Shown here piece by piece: positions 54,053-64,000 of a DNA stretch of 64,000 nt. The position numbers were made by a program, and so were the translations under genes. Under the pieces are notes generated by a model, which worked only from the letters and a program-made list of their open reading frames with translations, was not told where the DNA came from and did not search any database. The DNA is taken from the NCBI GenBank assembly GCA_963565915.1, contig OY751490.1, positions 744,001 to 808,000 of the forward strand, written 5' to 3'. The DNA comes from Entoloma clypeatum (Eukaryota > Basidiomycota > Agaricomycetes > Agaricales > Entolomataceae). Positions within the stretch are counted from its first letter, which is position 1. Each line of letters begins with the position of its first letter.

Positions 54053-55003
54053 TGTTATCGAAACGAGTGTGAGATTTTTTAATACTAAGAAATGACAGTG
54101 AGGTCCTTTGGCCTGAGTGAGAGGGCAAAGGTGTGTTGTGGAAACGAAAAAACGTGTCGAGACTTTATATAGCCCCAGCCACATGGCGCGACTTGGCAGA
54201 TGAGTTCAATCCGCTGTCGATCAATAAAAAGAAACGATTTGACCAAAAATAGAAAGTAGCTTCGCACCAGCCCTGCCTCCCCCTCAGATGTTCTTTCACC
54301 CCAAGATACCTGGCGTTGCGCTCGCTGAAGGATGCTGGGCGCTTGAACCCGTTGAGTGGCCAGAAGTGCTAGGATTTCAAGTTGCGGCGCCAATGGTCGT
54401 TCATGCTTGACATCCTCGCTGAAGGTGGGATGGTATTGGTGAACCCTGCATCAAGGCTCACATCAAATGTGTACCCGTAATGCCTTCGCGAAAACTTTCT
54501 TGTACATATTACTCCACTATGGCAACAGAACCTGGACTGCCCCCTTTTTGATTAGCGGCAGGGTCCATATTGATTGATGAAGGATCAGCCGACAAACATG
54601 CCGGCTGACTAATAACAAACAACGCGTCGTCTCCATCAATTGGCCTCATTGACCACAAAATCATGTATCTCGGGCCATCCAATGGGTGGATTGCTTTCAT
54701 ATTTTGTATCCTCAATCTCAATTAAATAATACATTATATGCATTTTACAAAAGAGCAATGTTTATTTCAACTCATGTAGGTATATATCCTGCAACTGCCA
54801 AAAAGTGAAAAAAGCACACCTTATATTGCACTACAACCAGAAGGCCTATACCTAATATCTTTGTAGTCCTTATTTGAAACATAAATTAGGTGTGTCTTTT
54901 GTGAAAGGAATATGCCAGAAAATGTTTAGATGAACTGATCCAGCTATGTCTTCTGATTGCCCCAAAAATAATGATGCACACTTCATATCATCAGAACCGT
55001 GGA
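54053..55003. other. Upstream of paralog 2, then AT-rich repeat region
   Basis: No gene seen. Near 54905 a degenerate copy of the motif GGAATANGNSAGAAAATGNNTAGAT begins; better copies occur at about 55063 and 55328, so the repeat family seems to extend left of 55004. Confidence 0.45.
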
Positions 55004-55332
55004 ACCATTGCCTCTCATATTCTGCCACTGTAGATAATATATATAGAAGATGTATTTCGCCGAAGGAATAAGTGAGAAAATGCCTAGATCTATTTCTAGA
55101 GGTATATGCTTTCAACCACCTGTATTTCCAAATATGCACCATATTCCAGCAAAGGCATGGAGAATATCCCTCTGACCTTTTAGACCCTCTTAGATTTGAA
55201 GTATATGAGATAATATTGACCAAAGGAATAAGGTGGAGTATATATGTAGACTATTTTATAAGAATTCTGTCCAGTCAAGTATTCTCCATCTACAATACAC
55301 ATCATGAAAGTGTTGGAAAGGGGCAAGAGAAT
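55004..55332. repeat. Left copy of about 330-bp inverted repeat
   Basis: This stretch is the near-exact reverse complement of 63673-64000. The match reaches the last base of the window, so the full length is unknown. The frame that can be read in both copies is open only because the DNA is nearly the same; I see no protein family in it. Confidence 0.85.
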
Positions 55333-55333
55333 A

Positions 55334-55470
55334 AGTGAGGAAATGCCTAGATCTTATTTCCAAATATGCACCATATTCCAGCAAAGGCATGGAGAATATC
55401 CCTCTGACCTTTAGACCCTCTTAGATTTGAAGTATATAATATTGACCAAAGGAATGAGGATAATGTCTGC
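55334..55470. repeat. Partial direct duplication of the inverted-repeat unit
   Basis: It repeats 55072-55225 in direct orientation with a deletion of about 30 bp (the part around TTCTAGAGGTATATGC is missing) and smaller changes. Confidence 0.8.
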
Positions 55471-55501
55471 AAACTACTTTATGAGTGTATGTCCTTACAT
55501 A

Positions 55502-55811
55502 TGTTGAAGTTCCACCTGGGCGCTAGCCGCAAGTGTACTGAAGCAACCGGCTACAGTGGAAGTACTCTATGATACCGTTCTGACCACTTACATGGATTGG
55601 AGAGGGTGAGGCTGGTGAGAGCGGTTGAGGCTGGTAAGAGCGATGGAGGCGGTTAAGAGTCAAGAGACAACTTGTTGATATTGACAGTTTCCTGGTCTTA
55701 TATACCGTACTACTGTTTGTACCAACCAAACAAGTATGTAATGAAGATATGTAAAGGTCACGTGATGTAATCTAATCTAATCTAATCTACATGATGGGAA
55801 AAGTTTCAACA
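55502..55811 (-). repeat. 3' LTR of the Ty1/copia element (310 bp)
   Basis: It runs TGTTGAAG...TTTCAACA and differs from the 5' LTR (62598-62907) at two sites, both CG there and TG or CA here. It includes a TATATACCG box and a (TAATC)n stretch. Left flank ACATA (55497-55501) is the target duplication. Confidence 0.97.
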
Positions 55812-55822
55812 CCCCCCCATAT
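55812..55822 (-). promoter_or_regulatory. Polypurine tract of the copia element
   Basis: On the minus strand ATATGGGGGGG directly precedes the 3' LTR. Confidence 0.8.
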
Positions 55823-57040
55823 TTAGTACATACTTCTAAATACATCTTACTTTTTCCCACATATATATATAGGTACTCTGTTTCGCCTAGTTTTTTATCA
55901 ATCCAAAGTACGGGATAAACTTGGAAAAGAGGATTTTTCCCAGATTCTTAGTTAAAAGGTCTGCAGGGTTGTTCACTCCTTCAATGAATTCGACCGTAAT
56001 TATCCCTTCGGAGACTTTTTCTCTGACGAAGTGGAATCGCACGTCAATGTGCTTGGATCGCTTCTCAGTTACAGGGTTGGATGCGATGAAGACGGAGCCG
56101 TTGTTATCTCTGTAGATCGGTACTGATCTGATCTGCATTCCAAGTTCAGCAAGCATGCTTCTCAGCCATGTTGCTGCGCGACTGCAGTCTGATAACGCCA
56201 TATACTCTGCTTCTGTGGAAGAGAGGGCGATGGTCTTTTGCGCCGATGATACCCATGTCACTGCTCCAGACGCCAGTGATATGAAGAAGCCAGTGGTAGA
56301 CCTCCTCGTGTTCTCATCTGACGCCCAGTCGGAGTCTGTGAATGCATAGATTCCTTTCCCTGAGTCGCCATCATACATTATTGCGTAATTTTTTGTCGCT
56401 TTCAGATACCTGCAAATATCCCTAGCCACTTCTAAATGGCGTTTGGTGGGATTTGCGGAAAATTGCGACATTTTGATTACGGCAAAACAGATGTCTGGCC
56501 TTGTTCCAATCATCAGATATAGAAGTGATCCGATGACGGATTGGTACTTTGATCGAAGTTCTGCATTGGGTTCATCTTCGGACATCATGGGTTTGTAGCC
56601 CGTAGGAAGTGGGGTATGGGTGGCGTTAGATTCGCTCATCCCCATTCGTTCGAGTATTTTCTCAAGGTAAGGTACTTGATCGATGAAGATACGTTTCCCG
56701 CGTTGCCTTATTTGGATAGAGAGAAATTCTTTCGGTTCCCCATCAGGCACAAGGTGCCCTAGGTCCCTACATTCCCATGTGGTCATGAAGGCCTTCTTTT
56801 TCTCTAGCGTATATTCCCGGTTTGTGCCGAGAAAAGCAGAGTCGTCGACATAGATGACGGCGATTACAATTTCCCCGCTGGTACTTTTGTGAATGAACAC
56901 TCCCGCATCGGAGTGAAGCCGGACAAAGCCGAGCTTTTTCATGGAGGAATCAAGTTCCCTCCACCAGGCTAATGCGGCCTGCTTAAGTCCATATAGAGCT
57001 TTGAATAGTTGGTACACGAGGTGTTCTTTCCCTTTTACTA

Positions 57041-57254
57041 CAGTGCCTCACAAAACTGATTCAATGTTTGTTACTTTTTGAATACCTTCAAGATAACTCT
57101 GCAAAGAATACCAATTGAATTAAACCTTTGGTATATAATTGAAAGCCCTACTTCAGGGCTTTCAGAATATAAAGGAATCATATGATTTAGATCAGAATCC
57201 ATGGAGATATGATTAAATTAAATCAGCAACTCATTGAATCAGTTTTGTGAGTAC
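57041..57254 (+). repeat. Left long TIR of the Tc1/mariner element
   Basis: It contains the outer site CTCACAAAACTGATTCAATG (57047-57066) and the inner inverted site CATTGAATCAGTTTTGTGAG (about 57232-57251). Confidence 0.85.
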
Positions 57255-57402
57255 CTATGGCAATTATCAGAATCAAATGCTTCACTGGTTGTATGGTAAC
57301 CAGTTGTCATGACTTACTGATGAAACTTGAATAGAACCCTGATGGGTTGTCAAGGAAAGTCGTATAAGAAGAATCCAACCTCAACAGCCTCCATAATTAA
57401 TC

Positions 57403-58419
57403 ATGTGCCCTATCTCCTCTTTCCACAAGGAAAACATTCTTTCTCTGGCCTCCAATGGTCACTCCACTTGTTATATTGCCTCTAACCTGGGTGTCAGCCA
57501 ACCAACTGTCTCCAGAGTGCTTCAGAATCTTCTTCCTCATTGAAATCTCTCTTCTGGTGGTCGTCCATCCAAGCTTTCTCCCACCAACACATGAAACATA
57601 CTTTCACAAATCACCTCAGGGAGAGCCTCCAATGCTGTGCAGGCTACCAAACACATCAACACTGTCATCTCCAATCCTGTCTCCCCAGAAACTGTGAGAA
57701 GGGTTCTCAGAAAACATGAATTCAAGGCTGTAACAAAGAAGAAAAGACCTTTCTTAAAGGCCATACATTGGAAGAGGCGGTTGGCATTTGCTATGAAGCA
57801 CAGGGAATGGACAGTGGAGGACTGGAAGAGGGTCATTTGGTCAGATGAGACCAAAATCAACATGTTTGGGTCAGATGGCAAGGAATGGGTCTGGAAAAAA
57901 AAGGGTGAGGGGCTTATTGAAAGAGAGGTTCAGGGCACAGTCAAGTTTGGGGGAGGAAATATTATGGTTTGGGGTTGTATGGGTTGGGAAGGTGTGGGGA
58001 GACTTGCAGAGGTCGAGTGGAGGATGGATGCTGATCAGTATGTGTCCATTTTGGAGGACAATTTGCTGCCCAGCATGGAGGAGAGTGGAATCTCTGAAGA
58101 GGAGATCATTTTTCAGCAGGACAATGATCCCAAGCACACCTCCAAGAAGGCCAAAAAATGGATGGACAGCAAGAATATTGCTCTGCTGGATTGGCCTGCA
58201 CAGTCCCCAGACCTCAATCCTATTGAACACCTCTGGGTTCATATTAAAAGGAAGTTGAATGAATATCCAACACCACCCAAGGGAGTCTGGGAGATTTGGG
58301 ACAGAGCAGCAGAGGTGTGGAATAATATAGAGCCAGAAGTGTGTCAAAACCTGATAGAAAGTATGCCAAGAAGGGTAGAGGCAGTAATCAAAGCTAAGGG
58401 GGGTAATACCAAGTACTAA
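57403..58419 (+). pseudogene. Tc1-type DD34E transposase, two premature stops
   Basis: The frame opens at ATG 57403 with a helix-turn-helix (SLASNGHSTCYIASNLGVSQPTVSRVL). It hits TGA at 57541-57543 and 57592-57594, then stays open to 58419. A GRPSKLSP linker lies between the stops. The catalytic part shows WSDETKINMFG (first Asp), IMVWGCM, QQDNDPKHTSKKAK (second Asp) and NPIEHLW (Glu). The spacing from second Asp to Glu is 34 residues, so the type is DD34E. Both stops fit CGA to TGA. The protein would cut and paste the element at TA sites. This copy cannot make full-length transposase unless the stops are bypassed. Confidence 0.92.
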
Positions 58420-58446
58420 AGTATAAAATACTGTATTTATTGTACA

Positions 58447-58659
58447 TACTCACAAAACTGATTCAATGAGTCCCTGGAGTAATTTGATCATATATTGATC
58501 ATTTTTTATGGGAATTACATAATTATTGCAGATTCCGAGAGTCCTGAAGCAGGGCTTTTAACCAGGTACCAATACCTTCTTTTGATTGGCATTATTTGCA
58601 AAGTTATTTTGAAGATATTCACAAAGTAGCAAACATTGAATCAGTTTTGTGAGGCACTG
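58447..58659 (-). repeat. Right long TIR of the Tc1/mariner element
   Basis: It mirrors the left TIR: inner site TACTCACAAAACTGATTCAATG near 58447-58468 and outer site CATTGAATCAGTTTTGTGAGGCACTG at 58634-58659. The two TIRs have diverged by scattered substitutions. Confidence 0.85.
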
Positions 58660-61600
58660 TATGTAGCCCTCAGGCTGTCGCATGTAAATGACTTCACGGA
58701 GCGTTCCATAGAGGAAGGCTGATGAGACGTCCAAAAGTGTCATGAACCACCCTTCAAGGGCTGTCAATGCCAGTATTAGTCGGACGGTTTCATATCTTAC
58801 GACTGGTGAGAAGATCTGATCAAAGTTGATCCCTTCTACCTGTGAAAAGCCTTTTGCGACAAGGCGTGCTTTCAGATGCCCGTCGGACTTTTTGTTATAG
58901 ACCCATTTGTTCCTTAGAGCTTTCCTCCCTGCAGGCAGGGGTACTAGCTCCGTGATCACCCCGCGGCGTTTGAGCATGTCTAGCTCTTTACGTTCAGCCG
59001 CATACCAGTCTTCTTTATTTGGAAGAGGGTATATGTCTTTATGGGACATGTCGACAATGCCAACTTGGACTGATATCGCCTCCATCAGGAGGTCATTCAT
59101 CCATGCCGTTTGACCGCCCAATCTCCGTCTTCGATCTAATTTTTCAAGATCAGACGCTGGAGTGTCTTCCCCATAGATGCTTCCTGGCATCTTCCGAACT
59201 CGTCGTTCCCTGATCGGTCGATCTGGTACTTGCTCGGGTTCGGGAGTGGGTACTTGCGGTTTGTCATCAGGCTCACTGGCAGGCAATTCGTTGTCTGATT
59301 CAGGTTGATCTTGTTCAATGGGAAGTGGGTCATGAGGTGTTTCGTTGTGACTGTCGTCGTCATTGCTGCCGGGAATGAGATCCTCAAACTCATCAGCCGG
59401 CTCTGGGTTTTCCATTTCTGGGTGGTTTTCTGGCAACGGGTCGATATGGCATCTAGGGTACTTGCTTTCATCAAAGATAGCTTTCCCTCCCATGAAAATC
59501 GTGTTGGTCTCAGGATCCATGAAGCGGTATCCTTTGACCCCTGGTTTCGATCCGAGATAAATCATCAATCGGGATCTTGATTCCAGGGAGTTCCTACGCT
59601 TCTCCTTTGGGATATATACATATGCCTGACATCCGAATACTCTGACGCTAGACATGTCGGGGATCTCATTGGTCACCCTGAAGTAAGGGGTTTTCCATTC
59701 AAGACGCTGCATGGGGGTTCTGTTGTAGAGAAATGCTGCGTGTTCCAAACAGAATTCCCACCACATGGGCGGTAAGCATGCATCGAAGCGCAATGCCTGA
59801 GATTTTTCCCATAGCGTTCGATTGATCCTTTCTGCTCTACCATTCTGCTGGTGCTGATATGGGAGCGTGATATCGATCAGAATTCCATGATCGGCAAGTA
59901 CATCCTTGTATTCGTCAAATTCTCCACCTCCATCAACCCGCCACTTTTTAGGGGTAGCGGCAAATTGATTCTGGATCATCGCAAGGAATTGTTTCAGTGC
60001 CGTGATGGCGCCTGACTTCTTCCTAAGCAAGACGACCCAGACATGGGATGAAAAATCGTCCAAAAAGGTGAGGAAATATTTGTACTTATGGTACGATGCC
60101 GTGGATATCTGCTTCAAATCCGAATGGATCAAATCAAAAGGTTTGACAGCCCTTGTCATCGAGTTAGGATAAGATTGATTCGGCATTTTCCCTTTTAGAC
60201 ACCCCGTGCAGCTTTCCTGTGATTTCTCACGTACTAACGTTTTGGGTACTCCTTTGGTACTGGTGGGAATCTTATTGAGCGCTTGGTCATTTGGGTGGCC
60301 AAGGCGTTTATGCCAGGTTTCAACAGTGATTTCGCTAGAGATCGCGTGGATTTGGTCATAGCGTATTTCAGTGTCTAACCAGTAAATGGTTTGTCCGATG
60401 AAATGAGGCGAAAACTGTATTTTGTTCAGCCCTTTAGAGATATTAATTTCTCCGCGCATTCCATCAACTTTGTAACCATGGTTAAGAAAGACGCCTAGGG
60501 ACAATAGACGTGTGTCCATATCCGGAATATAAAATACCGGTCGTAAGAGATGGGTTTTAGTTTCCCCATTTAGGGTATGCCGCACTGGAACGGCCCCAAC
60601 TCCGAGAATTTCCAGTTTCTTTCCCTTTGCAGCTGTTTGGACAAATCGCTTAGCCTTGAGAGGCCTGTAATACGCGAAGTCTTTGAACTCATGGGTAAAG
60701 TGTAATGATGCGCCGGAATCTAAGATCCACTGAGCGCGTTCTCTCTCTTTGCAGTGTGTGCAGGACGCGGAATGTTTGATATATTTTTTGTACAGATCAT
60801 CACTAAAGAGATCTATACTATCTGCATCGGTACTAGCTAACATGTATTCAAACGTCTGTGCGTGATTATTAGCGTTTCCCATTTGGTCAAGTTTGAGAGA
60901 AATATGTGACGAACCGTCAAGTTCAATCAGCCCATCTTCGAATTGTTCCGGCCCCATCCGCTCGCTTTGATGGTCTATGTCCATCATTTTCAGCGATTCT
61001 TCTATCGACGGGGCTACGCGACGCTGTTTAGCCGGCCTTTCGTCGATGTCAGGAATGATGGTGTCTAGGATACGAAGATTCGATCCTGAGGGGCGAGCAC
61101 CAATGCCGTGCGCGAGTTTGCGGACATGGTCGTTCTTTTTCCACACGGATGGTCTTCCAGAAGGAAGCCCGGTGTACTGTGACGGAGGGGGGTTCATTTG
61201 TTGCAGGAGCGACTGCATTTTTGTGGAATCGGGCTGTGCGGTACTTGTCGTTTTCCCACGACCAGTGACGGTGGTGAAGGATGGCGGCGGAAGAGGAGGG
61301 AAGTGAATGGCGGGAGCAACAAACTCAACCGTTTCTTCCACATGGTCGGACGTGTTGTCCGCATTGTTAGCGCTTTTCTTCTGATTGCGCCAACGTTCCT
61401 TTCCCTTCTTCTTTTCAGAAGCGGTACTTGGGTCGGCCGAGTTAGGCTGCTTGTCAGCATCGTTCTGCGAGGTACTCGGCTTCTGCTGCCTTTCCCATTT
61501 GGGGTCCTGCCCCTTTCGCTTTGTCCTGGAAATTTTCCGGGCCTGCTCATTGGACGCACGAGTAGACCCGACCGCATACTTGCGCCGGTATTCAGAGATG

Positions 61601-62585
61601 ATGCTTTCGGCGACGGCTTTGTAGGTGAAATCGTCGGCGTCGTAGACCTGGAAAAGGGCGGTGGAGAGTGACGACCAGGCGTCGGGAATTGCATTGGCCA
61701 GGATCATTGCCTGCATCAGGTCGGGGACAACAAAGCTTGAATCGGCGAGCCGGGCGAAAAGAGACCCCAGGCGTTCAATTTCAGGCACTGGGTCGCGTCC
61801 AGATAGTTTGTAGGTGGCGGCGGCCTTGAAATCGCCGAAGATGACGGCCGGGGATACCTTGGAGTAGGCATCTTTTAGCGTTTTCCACGCGCCAAGTGCC
61901 GAGGTGCTGTCTTTGATGTGTTGCCTGATCGCCTCAGAGACTTTCAGACGGATCGCTCCAAGGGCTGTGTCGTCGTCCCTGATCCAAGCCTTTTCTTCCT
62001 TGCGGAAGCCGGGCTGGTCAACAGTGGTAACCAGCACAGGGGGAGCAGCAGCAGTGGCCCCAGGGGTGGAGACCGTGGTGGTGAAGTCGGCGATGACAGG
62101 GCGGGTGATATCGCCAGAAACAAGGCGCCAGACTCCTTGATGAAGGAGGTAGGACTTCATCCTTTCGGCCCAGCTTTGGTAGTCAATGCCGTCGAAGATG
62201 ACGATGGAGTCGAGGGCGGAGCGAGAGGTAGACATTGTAGATGAATCTAAAAAAGGGTTCCCAATCAGTGATGTGTTATGAATATGATTCAAGAAAACAA
62301 TTAAATGATTCCTTATGACATATTCCCTTTAGGAATAGTGGTCACGGGAAAACCCTTTATATGTCAGAAACGTATGAGGTGCGATCAATGTTTCCACATG
62401 GAGTGTACTAGGTCAATCCCCTTAGGGACGTTTCATGACAGGTACTTGTCGTAATGACGTTCCCAGGTTCATATGTGAAGAAGTAAGACTCAGAACCTAG
62501 ATCTTTCGATCGGTTCTTCGCCAGCCAGGGTAGAGTGGGCAGGTACTCGCTGTTGCCAGCGTTTCCCAAGTCCCTCTGCTATCCG

Positions 62586-62597
62586 GGGCCCATAACC
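62586..62597 (-). promoter_or_regulatory. Primer binding site of copia, complementary to initiator tRNA-Met anticodon arm
   Basis: Directly after the 5' LTR the minus strand reads GGTTATGGGCCC. Its complement GGGCCCAUAACC matches the anticodon stem-loop of eukaryotic initiator tRNA-Met. Priming from an internal half of this tRNA is known for Drosophila copia and yeast Ty5. Confidence 0.8.
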
Positions 62598-62907
62598 TGT
62601 TGAAGTTCCACCTGGGCGCTAGCCGCAAGTGTACTGAAGCAACCGGCTACAGTGGAAGTACTCTACGATACCGTTCTGACCACTTACATGGATTGGAGAG
62701 GGTGAGGCTGGTGAGAGCGGTTGAGGCTGGTAAGAGCGATGGAGGCGGTTAAGAGTCAAGAGACAACTTGTTGATATTGACAGTTTCCTGGTCTTATATA
62801 CCGTACTACTGTTTGTACCAACCAAACAAGTATGTAATGAAGATATGTAAAGGTCACGTGATGTAATCTAATCTAATCTAATCTACGTGATGGGAAAAGT
62901 TTCAACA
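62598..62907 (-). repeat. 5' LTR of the Ty1/copia element (310 bp)
   Basis: Mate of 55502-55811; it keeps CG at the two sites where the other LTR has TG/CA. Right flank ACATA (62908-62912). Confidence 0.97.
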
Positions 62908-63672
62908 ACATATCCATCAGCGAACCTACATTTTACTCCTGGGAGCTCATATGAGCATCAACGAGCCAAAACGAGTGCATCTGAGTTGCGATCCGATGAG
63001 CCCCACAAGATTGGCCACCAACTCCCATGAGTAAAACTGTCAATTATAGAGAAGGCAGTTTCCACAACTTCCTTATAGTCAGTTTTGGGTGCTATAGTGG
63101 TCAGGGCTATTGGATAGGCCACAAATACATCCCATTTGATGCACAGAATAAGGGATTACCTTTTGGATGACTCACAAGGGCTAAATTGTTGTGCTGATCT
63201 TGCATGAAGCAAATCTGGTAAAATCCCCTTCACTTTTCATTTTTCATTATAAAAGACAACTCATAGAATGAGATTTAAAAGCTCAAAATTATTCTGTGGT
63301 CTTATACAACACCTTCGCAGAGTTCTGTCCATTGGCCACTTTGACAAGCTGACGAGGTCACGAGATTTGTGTAGATTTGCTGATGCTCTCCTCAAGACAA
63401 GTACTCTCCATCTATCAGAATTGGACTATATACATATAACCAGATTGCTGGAAAGAGGTGAGAGATCACATATCTAGCATATACAGAAGATTCCACATAA
63501 TTATGTGGAGGGTGGACAGCTGACTGCAAGATATGATGTTGGACACATTAGTTGAGGTATTAGCCTCTGGGTACTTGCAAACTGTCTCATGTTGGCACCT
63601 GTATCATTCACAAACATCCAGCCTCTCTCACTCCATAAGATTGATATGAGTCTTTTATATGAGGTAGATTTG
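62908..63672. other. Non-coding flank of copia
   Basis: AT-rich sequence continuing the target of the copia insertion. No gene or RNA is supported. Confidence 0.5.
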
Positions 63673-64000
63673 TTCTCTTGCCCCTTTCCAACACTTTCAT
63701 GATGTGTATTGTAGATGGAGAATACTTGACTGGACAGAATTCTTATAAAATAGTCTACATATATACTCCACCTTATTCCTTTGGTCAATATTATCTCATA
63801 TACTTCAAATCTAAGAGGGTCTAAAAGGTCAGAGGGATATTCTCCATGCCTTTGCTGGAATATGGTGCATATTTGGAAATACAGGTGGTTGAAAGCATAT
63901 ACCTCTAGAAATAGATCTAGGCATTTTCTCACTTATTCCTTCGGCGAAATACATCTTCTATATATATTATCTACAGTGGCAGAATATGAGAGGCAATGGT
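63673..64000. repeat. Right copy of about 330-bp inverted repeat
   Basis: Reverse complement of 55004-55332; cut by the window end. Confidence 0.85.

Larger units (their letters stand above)
57041..58659 (+). mobile_element. Tc1/mariner DNA transposon (1619 bp) nested in copia RT
   Basis: Ends are CAGTGCCTCACAAAACTGATTCAATG and its reverse complement, with TA duplicated at 57039-57040 and 58660-58661. The outer ~210 bp on each side (57041-57254 and 58447-58659) form long TIRs. Each carries a second, inverted copy of CTCACAAAACTGATTCAATG at its inner edge. Confidence 0.95.
55887..62235 (-). pseudogene. copia gag-pol polyprotein, frame intact but split by Tc1/mariner in RT
   Basis: ATG at 62235 (MSTSRSALDSIVIFDG). 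Domains in order: UBN2-type gag (WAERMKSYLLHQGVWRLVSG...), a Lys/Arg/Ser-rich linker, aspartic protease (QWILDSGASLHFTH), GAG-pre-integrase (ETWHKRLGHPNDQ), integrase core (HSDLKQIS; VDGGGEFDEY; QNGRAERINRTLWEKSQ), RT (NKWVYNKKSDGHLKARLVAKGFSQ, LDVSSAFLYGTL, then IYVDDSAFLG after the insertion) and RNase H (FTDSDWASDENTRRSTTGF; SSTEAEYMAL), ending FIPYFGLIKN at 55887. The order integrase before RT defines Ty1/copia. Removing the nested element with one TA leaves 4728 nt, exactly 1576 codons, with no stop. So the copy was coding-competent until that insertion. Confidence 0.95.
55502..62907 (-). mobile_element. Full-length Ty1/copia retrotransposon, nearly intact, carrying a nested Tc1/mariner
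   Basis: Two 310-bp LTRs with two differences, TSD ACATA on both sides (55497-55501, 62908-62912), primer site, polypurine tract and one long gag-pol frame. Without the nested element (57041-58659 plus one TA) it is about 5.8 kb. Low LTR divergence means a recent insertion. Confidence 0.96.

Noticed and set aside
55072..55338. 88-residue frame also found at the window end as a conserved protein
   Set aside because: The conservation is explained by the inverted DNA repeat; no start context, domain or splice signal supports a gene.

Overview
This is nuclear DNA from a filamentous basidiomycete, most likely a mushroom-forming Agaricomycete. Genes have many short (about 45-70 nt) GT-AG introns. 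The gene content fits that group: an NRPS-like adenylation protein, fungal phenylalanine ammonia-lyase, an SRPK-like kinase, an agaric-type kinase-like protein, and secreted ricin-B/'macrofungal' proteins. The genus cannot be read from the sequence. Two runs of exactly 200 N (6689-6888 and 27778-27977) are assembly gaps.

Layout. (1) 1-15.7 kb is a transposon graveyard. It starts inside a Ty3/gypsy chromovirus (gypsy-1, + strand) that carries an antisense, spliced accessory gene before its 3' LTR. Next comes a decayed minus-strand gypsy (gypsy-2, 4897-12446, two LTRs). It holds a 1.33-kb inverted-repeat element with 91-bp perfect ends and a 5-bp target duplication. One gypsy-2 LTR abuts the broken gag of a third gypsy (gypsy-3), followed by that element's LTR, a minisatellite and several MITE-like hairpins. 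(2) 15.8-54.1 kb is the host gene island: NRPS-like adenylation protein (truncated), SRPK-like kinase, phenylalanine ammonia-lyase, kinase-like protein, Ser/Pro-rich membrane-type protein, class 3 lipase, DPB11/TopBP1-like four-BRCT protein, very long arrestin, Ser-rich protein, COA6, class V aminotransferase, MUP1-like amino-acid permease, LRR protein, and two tandem secreted lectin-type proteins. (3) 54.1-64 kb is again transposon territory. An almost pristine Ty1/copia element (55502-62907, LTRs differing at 2 sites, TSD ACATA) is split in its reverse transcriptase by a Tc1/mariner element. The pair is flanked by an inverted repeat of about 330 bp that runs off the window end.

Common threads. 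Eleven premature stops that can be placed in frame in four different transposons are all TGA, as expected for CGA to TGA change at CpG; LTR pair differences also fall largely at CpG sites. This points to a methylation- or RIP-like C-to-T pressure on repeats. Separately, gypsy-1 and the 1.33-kb inverted-repeat element are saturated with the pentamer TCCGA, in coding and non-coding sequence alike. The most interesting single item is the antisense gene in gypsy-1: its two exons join to form a Gal4-type Zn2Cys6 cysteine pattern that neither exon has alone.
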